From Cyanobacteria bacterium REEB417 (lineage in GTDB: Bacteria > Cyanobacteriota > Cyanobacteriia > PCC-6307 > Cyanobiaceae), in assembly GCA_018970945.1 (NCBI GenBank), contig JAGWVJ010000011.1, positions 1 to 48,275 on the forward strand: a stretch of 48,275 nucleotides of DNA. The letters are read 5' to 3'. Positions 36,086 through 44,037 of this stretch are shown one piece after another. The number at the start of each line of letters is the position of its first letter. Within the stretch, counting starts at the first letter, position 1. Below the pieces are notes generated by a model. That model searched no databases, was not told where the DNA came from, and worked only from the letters and a program-made list of their open reading frames with translations. A program made the position numbers and the translations under genes.

Positions 36086-38056
36086 CTACAGGCCACGCTC
36101 CATGAGTCGGCCCATCAGGTCGGCGCTGCGCTGCTGGAAACCGGCCAGCTGGTTGGGCTCGAGCCCCCCGACCGCCAGGCGGGCCATTTCATAGAGATGG
36201 CGGCCCAGGTCGTCGGCCAGTTGCTGGCTGGGCGACGTGCTGGCACCGGCGCCAGGTGTGGTGATCACTGAGCCGGCTGAGAGCTTCAGCAGCCCCTCGA
36301 CCAGGCGGTGACGGCGGTTCACCAGAAGCACGTGGTGGTCGGGCAGGCCCGGCAGGCGTTGCTCCATCAGCGCGCCCATGTCGTTGATGCGGCGCATCTG
36401 TTCGGGCAGCAGGATCAGGGCGGCCGGCGCCGTGTCGCCCTTGAGCGATTGCACCTGGATGGTCACCTTGTCATTGGCCAGAGCCGCCTTGAACAGCTCA
36501 CGCAGCTTTTCACTGGCGTCTTTGCCTTCGGCGTCAGCAAGCTCGCTGTCTTTCTCCTGCAGGGAGTCGTCAAGCTCGGCATCGACACGCTGAAACTTCA
36601 GTTCCTCATGGCGGTATTCGAGCCATGGAATGAATTGGCTGTCGATAAACGTGTCGGCCAGCAGCACTTCGGCCCCCTGGCTTTTCCAAAGGGCGAGGGC
36701 TCCGGCTTGGCCGGCTTCGTCGGTGCAGTAGAGAATCCGTTTGTCGCTTGTTGCCTCGAGGCGTGAGCGGTAGCCAGCCAGGGTGGTGTAAGCCTTGCCT
36801 CCGTCGCCAGGAATCGGATCGATGGCCTTGTCGTTATCTGCCCAGGCATCGCCGCTTGGCTCCCCGGAATCACTGGCGGCAGGCTGTTCCTGTGCTGGCG
36901 CAGTCGTGCCGAACAGCACCAGTTCGGCCACCTGATCGGCGAATTTATCGTCCTCCATGGCCCCGATCTTGATGAAGGGAGCGAGCGACTCCCAGATCTC
37001 GGCATAGCGCTTGGGATCATCGCGATACAGCTCCTTGAGCCGATCGCCCACCTTCTTGGCCACAAAGCCGCCGATGGAGCGCACTCGGCGGTCGGTCTGC
37101 AGGGCCGATCGGCTCACATTGAGCGGAATATCCGGAGAGTCGATCACGCCGCGCAGAGGCAGCAGGTAGCGGGGCACCACCTCTTTGATCGAGTCGCTCA
37201 CAAACACCTGGTTGCAGTACAGGCGGATCTCTCCTTTTTCCCAGTCGGCCCGACCGGTGAATTTGGGGAAATACAGAATGCCTTGAAGGTTGTAGGGATA
37301 GTCGGTGTTGAGGTGGACCCACAGCAGCGGATCCCCCTGAAAGGGATACAGGTAGCGGTAGAGCTCGATGTAATCGTTGTCGCTCAGATCACGCGGGCTC
37401 TTGCGCCAGGGCGCTTCGCGCTTGTTAACGGTCTCGCCCTCGAGCTGAACCTCCACCGGCATGAAATCGCAGTAGGTGGTGATCAGCGTCTTGATGCGCG
37501 CAGGCTCGATGTACTCGAGCTCCTCGTCCATCAGATGTAGGATCACGTCGGTACCGGGCTCGCCGCGCTCAGCCGCTTCGAGGTTGAAGCTGGGGGAGCC
37601 GTCACAACTCCAGCGCACTGCTTCACTGCCCTCCCGTGCGCTGAGGGTCACCAGTTCAACATGCCTGGCCACCATGAAGCTCGAATAGAAGCCCAGGCCG
37701 AAGTGCCCGATGATGGCATCGCTTTCGCTTCTGTACTTCTCGAGGAAGTCCTCGGCGCTCGAGAAGGCTACCTGGTTGATATAGCGCTTCACTTCTTCGG
37801 CACTCATGCCGATGCCGTTGTCGCTGATCGTGAGGGTCTTGGCTTCGCGGTCAATGCGGATTTCGATCCTGCCTTCGGGCCCTTCGCTGCAGTCGCCCGC
37901 CATGGCCGCCATGCGGCGTTTGCTGATCGCGTCAACGCCGTTGCTGACCAGCTCACGCAGGAACACCTCGTGACCGCTGTAGACGGCTTTCTTGATGATC
38001 GGAAAGATGTTCTCGGTATGGATCTGAATCTGACCCTGTTCGGCTTGCAGCACCAC
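36086..38056 (-). CDS. htpG: Chaperone HtpG (Hsp90)
   Basis: HtpG is a dimeric ATP-dependent chaperone; in cyanobacteria it supports phycobilisome assembly and high-light, heat and oxidative stress survival. Its 656 residues have the ATP-binding N-domain with ELVSNGVDAISKRR, ISDNGIGMSAEEV, GHFGLGFYSSFMVA, the middle domain and the C-terminal dimerisation domain. The middle-to-C region is interrupted by a hydrophilic Ala/Ser/Asp/Glu-rich stretch around 405-425. GTG 38056 or the next GTG 38053 is the start. The upstream 450 bases contain a strong hairpin and no gene. Confidence 0.96.
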   Translation of the reverse strand: MVLQAEQGQIQIHTENIFPIIKKAVYSGHEVFLRELVSNGVDAISKRRMAAMAGDCSEGPEGRIEIRIDREAKTLTISDNGIGMSAEEVKRYINQVAFSSAEDFLEKYRSESDAIIGHFGLGFYSSFMVARHVELVTLSAREGSEAVRWSCDGSPSFNLEAAERGEPGTDVILHLMDEELEYIEPARIKTLITTYCDFMPVEVQLEGETVNKREAPWRKSPRDLSDNDYIELYRYLYPFQGDPLLWVHLNTDYPYNLQGILYFPKFTGRADWEKGEIRLYCNQVFVSDSIKEVVPRYLLPLRGVIDSPDIPLNVSRSALQTDRRVRSIGGFVAKKVGDRLKELYRDDPKRYAEIWESLAPFIKIGAMEDDKFADQVAELVLFGTTAPAQEQPAASDSGEPSGDAWADNDKAIDPIPGDGGKAYTTLAGYRSRLEATSDKRILYCTDEAGQAGALALWKSQGAEVLLADTFIDSQFIPWLEYRHEELKFQRVDAELDDSLQEKDSELADAEGKDASEKLRELFKAALANDKVTIQVQSLKGDTAPAALILLPEQMRRINDMGALMEQRLPGLPDHHVLLVNRRHRLVEGLLKLSAGSVITTPGAGASTSPSQQLADDLGRHLYEMARLAVGGLEPNQLAGFQQRSADLMGRLMERGL

Positions 38057-38140
38057 AGATCAACGGGCGGGATGGTCACCAGCGTCTCCTGATCCGGGCC
38101 TAGGCGCCAAGGGGCCGGGATGGGTGGACAACCGTCCTCT

Positions 38141-38178
38141 TGTTTCAGCAGCCCCTCAGGACCAGGGCTGCTGAAACA
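38141..38178. repeat. Perfect 14-bp inverted repeat with 10-base loop
   Basis: TGTTTCAGCAGCCC at 38141-38154 is exactly complementary to GGGCTGCTGAAACA at 38165-38178, with loop CTCAGGACCA. It lies 85 bases upstream of the htpG start and is not followed by a T-run in either direction. A terminator is unlikely given the divergent neighbours; an RNA hairpin in a leader, a small-RNA terminator or a protein site are possible. Confidence 0.6.
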
Positions 38179-38365
38179 GCTCTCCCTGAACCATCGAGCA
38201 CCACCCAGTCTGGTTGGGACGCTTCGGCGTCAGGACTGCAGACGGGGGGACCTGGTCCAGGGAAGAGTAAACATCGTGCCAGCCAGACGGCACGGCCTGG
38301 GGCCCGTGGGCATCAGCGGCCCTGAACAGCGCATAGGGGGAAGAGATGGCCATCGCCACGTGGTC

Positions 38366-38379
38366 AGTACACCTGTACT
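38366..38379. promoter_or_regulatory. LexA-like palindrome AGTACACCTGTACT
   Basis: The 14-mer matches the cyanobacterial LexA consensus RGTACNNNDGTWCB as I recall it, and is a near-perfect dyad. It lies 133 bases upstream of the GTG at 38512 and about 310 upstream of htpG. A chance match in a window this size is quite possible, so binding is only a suggestion. Confidence 0.35.
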
Positions 38380-38511
38380 AAAGCCTCTGCTTCGGGATGT
38401 CAAGCGCTGGCCCGGATCCCCTGCTTGCAATCTCTGTCACCCAAAGGGGCTCTGCTGCTGCGCCGTTCGTGCTAGCAACTGCAGGCTGCATTGCTGCCGG
38501 GTCCCCGTTCG

Positions 38512-38877
38512 GTGTCACCAACCAAGCCCCCCACCGATGCTGACGACCATGACGAGCCGTTGGTTGACCCCGGACGCAGCCTCGGTCTGCGCCTGCTGGC
38601 GGTACTGGGGGCGGTTTCGTTTCTGATGCTGGGCGTCAGCAGCGTCGTGGTGCCGTTGCTGCAGCCCACTGAACCCCTGCCCAGGCTTGATGATCAGGAT
38701 CGGGCGGGGATGGCTGAATCCTGCAGTGAATCGGCACCGCTCAGGCGACCAGAAAGGGCTCCAGAAAGCGAAGGGGGCGATTCATCGTCGCCGAGAAGCC
38801 CAGAATGCCGCGGTCGTGATAGCTGTAGAGCACCGAATCGTCGACCTCCAGCAGGTAGGTGCCCCCTCGCTGGGTGA
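38512..38877 (+). CDS. Small single-helix membrane protein, C-terminus doubtful
   Basis: From GTG 38512 the frame gives VSPTKPPTDADDHDEPLVDPGRSLGLRLLAVLGAVSFLMLGVSSVVVPLLQPTEPLP: a polar head and one helix at about residues 25-48, similar in style to short picocyanobacterial proteins. After about residue 75 the sequence becomes Ser/Arg/Pro-rich and overlaps the opposite-strand PRXL2 gene by 137 bases, which looks like a shadow. The true protein may once have ended near 38740. Function unknown. Confidence 0.5.
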   Translation: MSPTKPPTDADDHDEPLVDPGRSLGLRLLAVLGAVSFLMLGVSSVVVPLLQPTEPLPRLDDQDRAGMAESCSESAPLRRPERAPESEGGDSSSPRSPECRGRDSCRAPNRRPPAGRCPLAG

Positions 38878-39466
38878 TGGCATCGTCCCGGGGCACATAG
38901 GTGCGCCAGTGGCCGAGTACTTCGATCATGTTGCGCAGGCGCACCGTGGCCAGCTCAAACGGCCGTTGGTACCCAGATCCCAACCGGTCAAACAGGGATC
39001 CACGGATCGTCAGCCACCGACCCAGCTGCACGACCTGATCAGCGCCGATGCGCTCGGCTGCCGTGCGATCACCGCTGTAGCCCCGCAACACTTCTGCCAG
39101 GGTTCCCGGTGAGCCGATGCCGGCACACATCAGTAGCAGGCCCGGCCAGGGTCCACCCGGAGGTCGCAGTCCGGCGTAGAGACCAAGGGCGCGATGCAGG
39201 GTCGGTTCGGCGTCGACGATCAGCCGGTTCCTCGGCAGACCGGTGTAGGAGCAGAACCGGTCTGCCCCGTCGCTGTTGCCGATGCCGATGACCTGCAGCG
39301 CGATGCCAGCAGCTTGGAGTCTGGGCAGTTCATCAACCAGCGCCTGGGCATATTCGAGGCTGTCGAAATCGCCCAGCTGGCTCAGCAGCACCACCAGGCG
39401 GCGTTGCCCCGCTGCCATGGCGGGAATCTCAGCCAGTCGGCTGAGCAGTACGGCAGGTGCGTTCAT
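38741..39466 (-). CDS. Peroxiredoxin-like (PRXL2/AhpC-TSA_2 type) protein
   Basis: This 241-aa protein reads MNAPAVLLSRLAEIPAMAAGQRRLVVLLSQLGDFDSLEYAQALVDELPRLQAAGIALQVIGIGN and TGLPRNRLIVDAEPTLHRALGLYAGL, then ...EVLRGYSGDRTAAERIGADQVVQLGRWLTIRG, a pattern seen in the cyanobacterial AhpC/TSA-like family. The first strand lacks the peroxidatic Cys at the usual place (SQLGDFDSLEY), so peroxidase activity is doubtful. It starts 92 bases upstream of the divergent photolyase gene. Confidence 0.75.
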   Translation of the reverse strand: MNAPAVLLSRLAEIPAMAAGQRRLVVLLSQLGDFDSLEYAQALVDELPRLQAAGIALQVIGIGNSDGADRFCSYTGLPRNRLIVDAEPTLHRALGLYAGLRPPGGPWPGLLLMCAGIGSPGTLAEVLRGYSGDRTAAERIGADQVVQLGRWLTIRGSLFDRLGSGYQRPFELATVRLRNMIEVLGHWRTYVPRDDAITQRGGTYLLEVDDSVLYSYHDRGILGFSATMNRPLRFLEPFLVA

Positions 39467-39557
39467 GGTGGGAAGCTACCGGCAACGGTGGCGGGTTCGC
39501 GCCGGCCCGGCCAGCTGGCCACAATGGCGCAGCCTCCCCTTGGTGCGTCGCTCGGTC

Positions 39558-41117
39558 ATGGGCTGCGTGCACGTCGTCTGGTTCAAGCGGGATCTGCGGA
39601 TCGTTGACCATGCACCCCTGGTCGAGGCGTCGTGTCGCGGGCCGGTCCTGCCCCTGTATGTGGTGGAGCCGGAGCTCTGGCAGCAGCAGGATGCTTCGGC
39701 TCGGCAGTGGGCGTTTTGCCGCGAAGCGCTGGTTGAGCTACGCCAGGCGCTTGCCGCGCTGGGCATGCCGCTTGTCGTCCGCCGAGGTGAGGTGGTCGCC
39801 GTCCTGGCTCGTGCCCATCGTCACTTCGGCGTCGCCCACCTCTGGAGTCACGAGGAAACCGGCAACGGTTGGACCTATGCCCGTGACCGCAGGGTCGCCG
39901 CCTGGGCGCGCAGTCAGGGCATCCCCTGGAGCGAACGTCCCCAGTTCGGCGTGGTCCGGCCCCTGCCCAGTCGTGAGGGCTGGGCAGGCCGCTGGGAAGC
40001 ACGCATGGCCAGCCCGATCCTGCCCGCCCCGGTGGCGCTGGAACCCCTAGCCGCAGTGGACCCCGGCTCCATTCCCTCGGTTGCCGAGCTGGGCCTTGCG
40101 GACGACGGCTGTGTCGCGCGTCAACCGTCGGGCCGCAGCAATGGCCTCGTGCAATGGCACGGCTTTCTGACGCAAAGCAGCCAGCGTTACCAGCGCGATC
40201 TGTCCAATCCGGCAAGGGCCGTGAGCAGCTGCTCCCGACTGTCGGCCCACCTCAGTTGGGGCACCCTTTCGATGAGGGAGGTGATTCAGGACTCACGAGG
40301 CCGTCGCGACCAGCTGCTGGCCCAGGGGCAACCCGCCTGGGCGCTGGCGTTGCATCGTTTTGAGGAGCGTCTGCATTGGCATTGCCACTTCATGCAGAAG
40401 CTCGAGGACCAGCCTTCGCTCGAGTTCAGCGAGTTGCATCCGCACACGGCCGGCCTGCGCGAGCTCTCGGCCGACAGGCTGGCGGCCTGGAGCCTGGGAT
40501 GCACCGGTCTGCCCTTTGTCGACGCTTGCATGCGCTCACTGATCGCTACCGGATGGCTGAACTTCCGCATGCGCGCCATGCTGTTGTCGGTGGCCAGCTA
40601 CCAGCTCTGGCTGCCATGGCGCGATTCCGGCCTGCATCTGGCACGCCTGTTCGTTGATTACGAGCCCGGCATCCACTGGAGTCAGTGCCAGATGCAGTCG
40701 GGCACAACCGGGATCAACACCATTCGCATCTATAACCCGCTCAAGCAGGCTCTGGATCATGATCCCAGGGGGTTGTTCGTGCGTCGTTGGCTGCCCGAGC
40801 TGGCCCAGGTTCCGGCCGTGCACCTGCACCACCCCTGGACCATGGATGGGGAAACCCAACGGCGGTGTGGCTGTGTGCTCGGTCGTGACTATCCAAGCCC
40901 GATCGTCGATTGGTCGGCGGCGGCGGCCCTGGCCCGTGATCGGCTCTGGGCGCTGCGTCGAGGGGCAGAATTTGGCACGGTCGCCGACGCCATTCAGCGT
41001 CGCCATGGCTCACGACGGGCCGGTCTGCCCAAGACCGCGTTGGCGCGGGGGCGCCGAGGCGGTGTGGTTGGTGACGGTGGCGTCCAGCAGCTTTGTCTCG
41101 ACTTCAATCAGCGCTAG
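39558..41117 (+). CDS. Cryptochrome/photolyase family protein
   Basis: This FAD flavoprotein repairs UV-damaged DNA with blue light, or senses light. Its 519 residues start GCVHVVWFKRDLRIVDHAPLVEA (antenna domain), and the FAD-binding half has LHWHCHFMQKLEDQP, TGLPFVDACMRSLIATGWLNFRMRAMLLSVASYQLWL, DYEPGIHWSQCQMQSGTTGINTIRIYNPLKQ, the full cofactor site. Subclass (CPD photolyase, 6-4 photolyase or cryptochrome) cannot be settled by eye. ATG 39558 starts at the domain. The F0 synthase gene cofH in the same window suggests a deazaflavin antenna. Confidence 0.92.
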   Translation: MGCVHVVWFKRDLRIVDHAPLVEASCRGPVLPLYVVEPELWQQQDASARQWAFCREALVELRQALAALGMPLVVRRGEVVAVLARAHRHFGVAHLWSHEETGNGWTYARDRRVAAWARSQGIPWSERPQFGVVRPLPSREGWAGRWEARMASPILPAPVALEPLAAVDPGSIPSVAELGLADDGCVARQPSGRSNGLVQWHGFLTQSSQRYQRDLSNPARAVSSCSRLSAHLSWGTLSMREVIQDSRGRRDQLLAQGQPAWALALHRFEERLHWHCHFMQKLEDQPSLEFSELHPHTAGLRELSADRLAAWSLGCTGLPFVDACMRSLIATGWLNFRMRAMLLSVASYQLWLPWRDSGLHLARLFVDYEPGIHWSQCQMQSGTTGINTIRIYNPLKQALDHDPRGLFVRRWLPELAQVPAVHLHHPWTMDGETQRRCGCVLGRDYPSPIVDWSAAAALARDRLWALRRGAEFGTVADAIQRRHGSRRAGLPKTALARGRRGGVVGDGGVQQLCLDFNQR

Positions 41118-41137
41118 TTCGGGCCTTCGGCCTTAAC
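41117..41137. terminator. Candidate bidirectional terminator between photolyase and ABC ATPase genes
   Basis: GGCC at 41122-41125, loop TTC, GGCC at 41129-41132, flanked by GTT (41117-41119) pairing with AAC (41135-41137). The hairpin overlaps the end of the photolyase stop codon and contains the convergent ATPase stop. It is short and lacks a clear T-run, so evidence is mainly positional. Confidence 0.35.
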
Positions 41138-41897
41138 TGATTTGACTGAGGAACTGTCTGCTGCGCGGATGCTGCGGGGCCGTGAAGAACCTCTCAGGTG
41201 GCGCGATTTCGACCACTTCGCCTTCGGCCATGAGCACCACCCGGTCGGCGACCTGCCGGGCAAAACGTACCTCGTGGGTGACGACGACCATGGTCATGCC
41301 CTCCCTGGCCAGCTCCTGCATGACCATCAGCACCTCCTGCACCATCTCGGGATCCAGGGCACTGGTGGGTTCGTCAAACAGCAGAAGACGCGGTTCCATG
41401 CACAGCGAGCGGGCGATCGCCACCCGTTGCTGCTGTCCACCGGAGAGCTGACCGGGAAACTTGTGCGCCTGTTCGTGGATGCCGACGCGCGCCAGTAGCT
41501 CCAGGGCCTGTCGCTGTACCTCAGCCTTGCTGCGGTGGCGCACCAGGGTGGGTGCCAGGGTCAGGTTGTCGAGCACGCTCAGGTGCGGAAACAGGTTGAA
41601 CTGCTGAAACACCATGCCCACTTCGCGGCGGATGGCGTCGATGCGGCGCACGTCATCGGAGAGTTCAATGCCATCGACAACGATCGAGCCTTTCTGAAAA
41701 TCTTCAAGGGCGTTGAAGGTGCGAAGGAAGGTGCTCTTGCCCGAACCCGAGGGCCCCATGATCACCACGACCTCGCCCTGGTGCACGGTCAGGTCGACCC
41801 CGCGCAGGGCATGGAAGCCGTTGGGGTACCACTTCTCGACTGTGCGGGCCTCGATCATCACGACGCCAGGGTCAGCTGCGGTGGTTGGGCTGGTCAT
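41133..41897 (-). CDS. Polar amino-acid ABC transporter ATPase (BgtA/GlnQ type)
   Basis: This 254-aa ATPase has Walker A GPSGSGKST, Q-loop VFQQFNLFPHLSVL, signature LSGGQQQRVAIARSL and Walker B LLLFDEPTSALDPEM, a complete polar amino-acid ATPase of the GlnQ/AapP type. ATG 41897 overlaps the natH-like permease stop by four bases (ATGA). The preceding permeases and binding protein resemble the cyanobacterial N-II system, whose ATPase is BgtA, so neutral/acidic amino acids are the likely cargo. The frame is open upstream to 41975, in the permease. Confidence 0.94.
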   Translation of the reverse strand: MTSPTTAADPGVVMIEARTVEKWYPNGFHALRGVDLTVHQGEVVVIMGPSGSGKSTFLRTFNALEDFQKGSIVVDGIELSDDVRRIDAIRREVGMVFQQFNLFPHLSVLDNLTLAPTLVRHRSKAEVQRQALELLARVGIHEQAHKFPGQLSGGQQQRVAIARSLCMEPRLLLFDEPTSALDPEMVQEVLMVMQELAREGMTMVVVTHEVRFARQVADRVVLMAEGEVVEIAPPERFFTAPQHPRSRQFLSQIS

Positions 41898-43090
41898 GGT
41901 TGAGAACGCAGGACTTGGCGATTCAGGTGACGTTCCAGGGAGCGACTGCCCACCCCCAGGGCCGCGCAACAGCACCAGAACAGAATGGCCAGCACCAGAT
42001 AAACCTCGGCATTGCGGCCCAGGAATTCTGGGTTGGCCATCACGGCGCGGGCGACGCCGAGCAGATCAAGCAGTCCGATCAGCGAGAGCAGGGTGGTGTC
42101 CTGCAGCAAGGTGATGAACTGGCCCACGATGGCGGGCAGTGCCGCACGCAGGGCCTGTGGGAGCACCACATGCTGCAGGGTCTGGACCATGTTCAGTCCC
42201 AGCGAGCGGGCTGCTTCCCATTGGCCTCTGGGCAGGGCCGCCAGGCCGGCGCGCACGGCCTCGGCCACATAGGCGGCGGCAAAGAAGGTAAGAATCCAGG
42301 CGGCCCGCCAGACGCGATCGGGAGCCAGGCCCCCGGGTAGAAGAAAACCGAGGATGTTCTGCCCCAGAAACAGCAGGGTGATCAGCGGCGCCCCGCGGAT
42401 GAATTCGATGTAGAGCGTTGAACACCAGCGCAGCAGTGGTAGCTCACTGCACCGTCCCAGGGCCAGCGCGATCCCCAGGGGACAACACACCACAATCGCG
42501 AAACTGGCTTCGGTCAGGGTGAGCAGCAGTCCGCCCCACTGGGACGGTCTGACGGTCATCAGGCCAAGCCCACCGCCGATCAGCCCCAGCCCAGACAGGT
42601 ACAGCACCGGCCACGTCAGTGGCAGCAGACGTCGCCAGCGCGGTGGTAGCTCACACCCCCAGCGACCGGCGGCCCAGCGCCCGACCAACAACAAGGCGGT
42701 GAGCCACCACCAGCGCTGTTGCAGCGGTGCCGCCAGCCCCAGGCCTGCAGGCAACACCAGGCCGAGCACGAGCAGCACGGCTGCAGCGAGGCGATCGCTG
42801 CGCGGCCAGCCAGCTCCGCGCAGCAGTCCCCAGCTGATGCCCGCCGCTCCGCTCAGCAAGGCGGTCAGCAGCCATAGGCGCCACTGTTGGTTCAACGGGT
42901 AACGACCCACGGCCAGCAGGGTGCTGTTGGCCTGGATCACGGCCCAGTCGGCCTGGGTCAGGCTCCAGTGCAGCAGGGCCTTGAGACCGGAGACCAGCCC
43001 GATCAGCAGGACCACGGTGATCAGGCCGTCGAGCGGGGTCGCGAACAGTTCACGGCGCAGTCGGTTCGTCAGTGCCCGTGCTCGGTTCAT
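41894..43090 (-). CDS. Polar amino-acid ABC permease, NatH/AapM-like
   Basis: This 398-residue permease has eight or so helices: a longer, variable N-terminal half (helices with LLIGLVSGLKALLHW, AVLLVLGLVLPAGLGLAAPL) and a conserved C-terminal HisM-type half with EAARSLGLNMVQTLQHVVLPQALRAALPAIVGQFI, the EAA loop. This two-part layout is seen in AapM/NatH. ATG 43090 shares TGATG with natG. The open frame extends further upstream to 44023, but that part lies over natG in another frame and is a shadow. Confidence 0.92.
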   Translation of the reverse strand: MNRARALTNRLRRELFATPLDGLITVVLLIGLVSGLKALLHWSLTQADWAVIQANSTLLAVGRYPLNQQWRLWLLTALLSGAAGISWGLLRGAGWPRSDRLAAAVLLVLGLVLPAGLGLAAPLQQRWWWLTALLLVGRWAAGRWGCELPPRWRRLLPLTWPVLYLSGLGLIGGGLGLMTVRPSQWGGLLLTLTEASFAIVVCCPLGIALALGRCSELPLLRWCSTLYIEFIRGAPLITLLFLGQNILGFLLPGGLAPDRVWRAAWILTFFAAAYVAEAVRAGLAALPRGQWEAARSLGLNMVQTLQHVVLPQALRAALPAIVGQFITLLQDTTLLSLIGLLDLLGVARAVMANPEFLGRNAEVYLVLAILFWCCCAALGVGSRSLERHLNRQVLRSQP

Positions 43091-44037
43091 CAGCGTTCCT
43101 GAATCTGGACCAGCCGGTTCAGTCGGTTCATGAGCCCTGAGATGACCAGGTCCATGGCCAGATAGGTGCCCAGCAGGATCAGCACCACTTCGACCGATCG
43201 GCCTGTCTGGTTGAGGGTGGTTTCGGCCACTGAATAGAGATCGCTGTAGCCACAGGCCACGGCCAGCGATGAGTTCTTGGCCAGGGAGATGTACTGGCTG
43301 TTGAGGGCGGGCACGATCACCCGCAGGGCCTGGGGCAGAACGATGCGCGAGAGGGTCTGGCCCGCATGCAATCCGAGGGATCGGGCCGCTTCCCACTGGC
43401 CTGGGGGCACCGCCGCCACCCCACCCCGAACCACCTCGGCGATGAAGGCACCGCTGTGGATGATCAGACCGGTCAGCAGGGCCGCAAATTCGAGGGTGAT
43501 GCGCAGGCTGCCCTGCCAGACACCATTCACAAGCTGGGGTGATCCGAGGTGAAGCCCCGATTTGGCCAGCACCACCCAGGGCAGCTGGATGGCGGCACTG
43601 CCGTCGGGAAGGCTCAGGAACACCACGAAATACCAGAACAGCAGCTGCAGCAGCAACGGCACATTGCGGATCAACTCCACATAGGTGCGCGACAGGCGTC
43701 GCAGCAGCCCGTTGCTGCTGAACGCAGCCGTGCCCACGGCCGTGCCGAGCAGGGTGGCTCCCACCAGAGCGATCAGCACCACGCGCACGGTGTTGACCAG
43801 CCCCGCCAGCAGTGCGCGCCAGTAGGGCAATTCGGCATTGAAGGGAAGCAGCGACTCGGAGATGTCGAAACCCGCCGGCAGGTTCAGCCAACGCCAGCTC
43901 AGCAGCAGACCTGCCGCGCTGAGATTGCGCACCAGGTTGCCCAGCAGATAGGCGATCGTCACCAACACCACCAATCCCACCGTCGCCTGCACGAGCAGGG
44001 GCAGAAGCCGTCGGTTTCGCCACCAGGGTGTGTGCAT
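43090..44037 (-). CDS. Polar amino-acid ABC permease, NatG/AapQ-like
   Basis: This 315-residue inner-membrane permease contains about five to eight helices, YVELIRNVPLLLQLLFWYFVVF, GAFIAEVVRGGVAAVPPGQWEAARSLGLHAGQTLSRIVLPQALRVIVPALNSQYISLAKNSSLA, which is the AapQ/NatG EAA-loop family. Pairs with the downstream permease to form the channel. TGATG overlaps at both ends (44035-44039 and 43088-43092) mark strict translational coupling across the operon. Confidence 0.92.
   Translation of the reverse strand: MHTPWWRNRRLLPLLVQATVGLVVLVTIAYLLGNLVRNLSAAGLLLSWRWLNLPAGFDISESLLPFNAELPYWRALLAGLVNTVRVVLIALVGATLLGTAVGTAAFSSNGLLRRLSRTYVELIRNVPLLLQLLFWYFVVFLSLPDGSAAIQLPWVVLAKSGLHLGSPQLVNGVWQGSLRITLEFAALLTGLIIHSGAFIAEVVRGGVAAVPPGQWEAARSLGLHAGQTLSRIVLPQALRVIVPALNSQYISLAKNSSLAVACGYSDLYSVAETTLNQTGRSVEVVLILLGTYLAMDLVISGLMNRLNRLVQIQER

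Larger units (their letters stand above)
38057..38511. other. Gene-free region upstream of htpG and the 38512 ORF
   Basis: Roughly 455 bases between divergent genes. It contains a perfect 14-bp inverted repeat (38141-38178) and a palindromic LexA-like sequence (38366-38379), listed separately. No tRNA or plausible ORF was seen. It probably holds the htpG promoter and may encode a small RNA. Confidence 0.5.

Noticed and set aside
35910-36194. 95-codon plus frame entering htpG
   Set aside because: The second half is a shadow of htpG; the first half has no recognisable pattern.
43091-44023. First part of a 709-codon minus frame, as a fused permease
   Set aside because: This part is a shifted copy of natG and not coding; the natH-like protein begins at ATG 43090.
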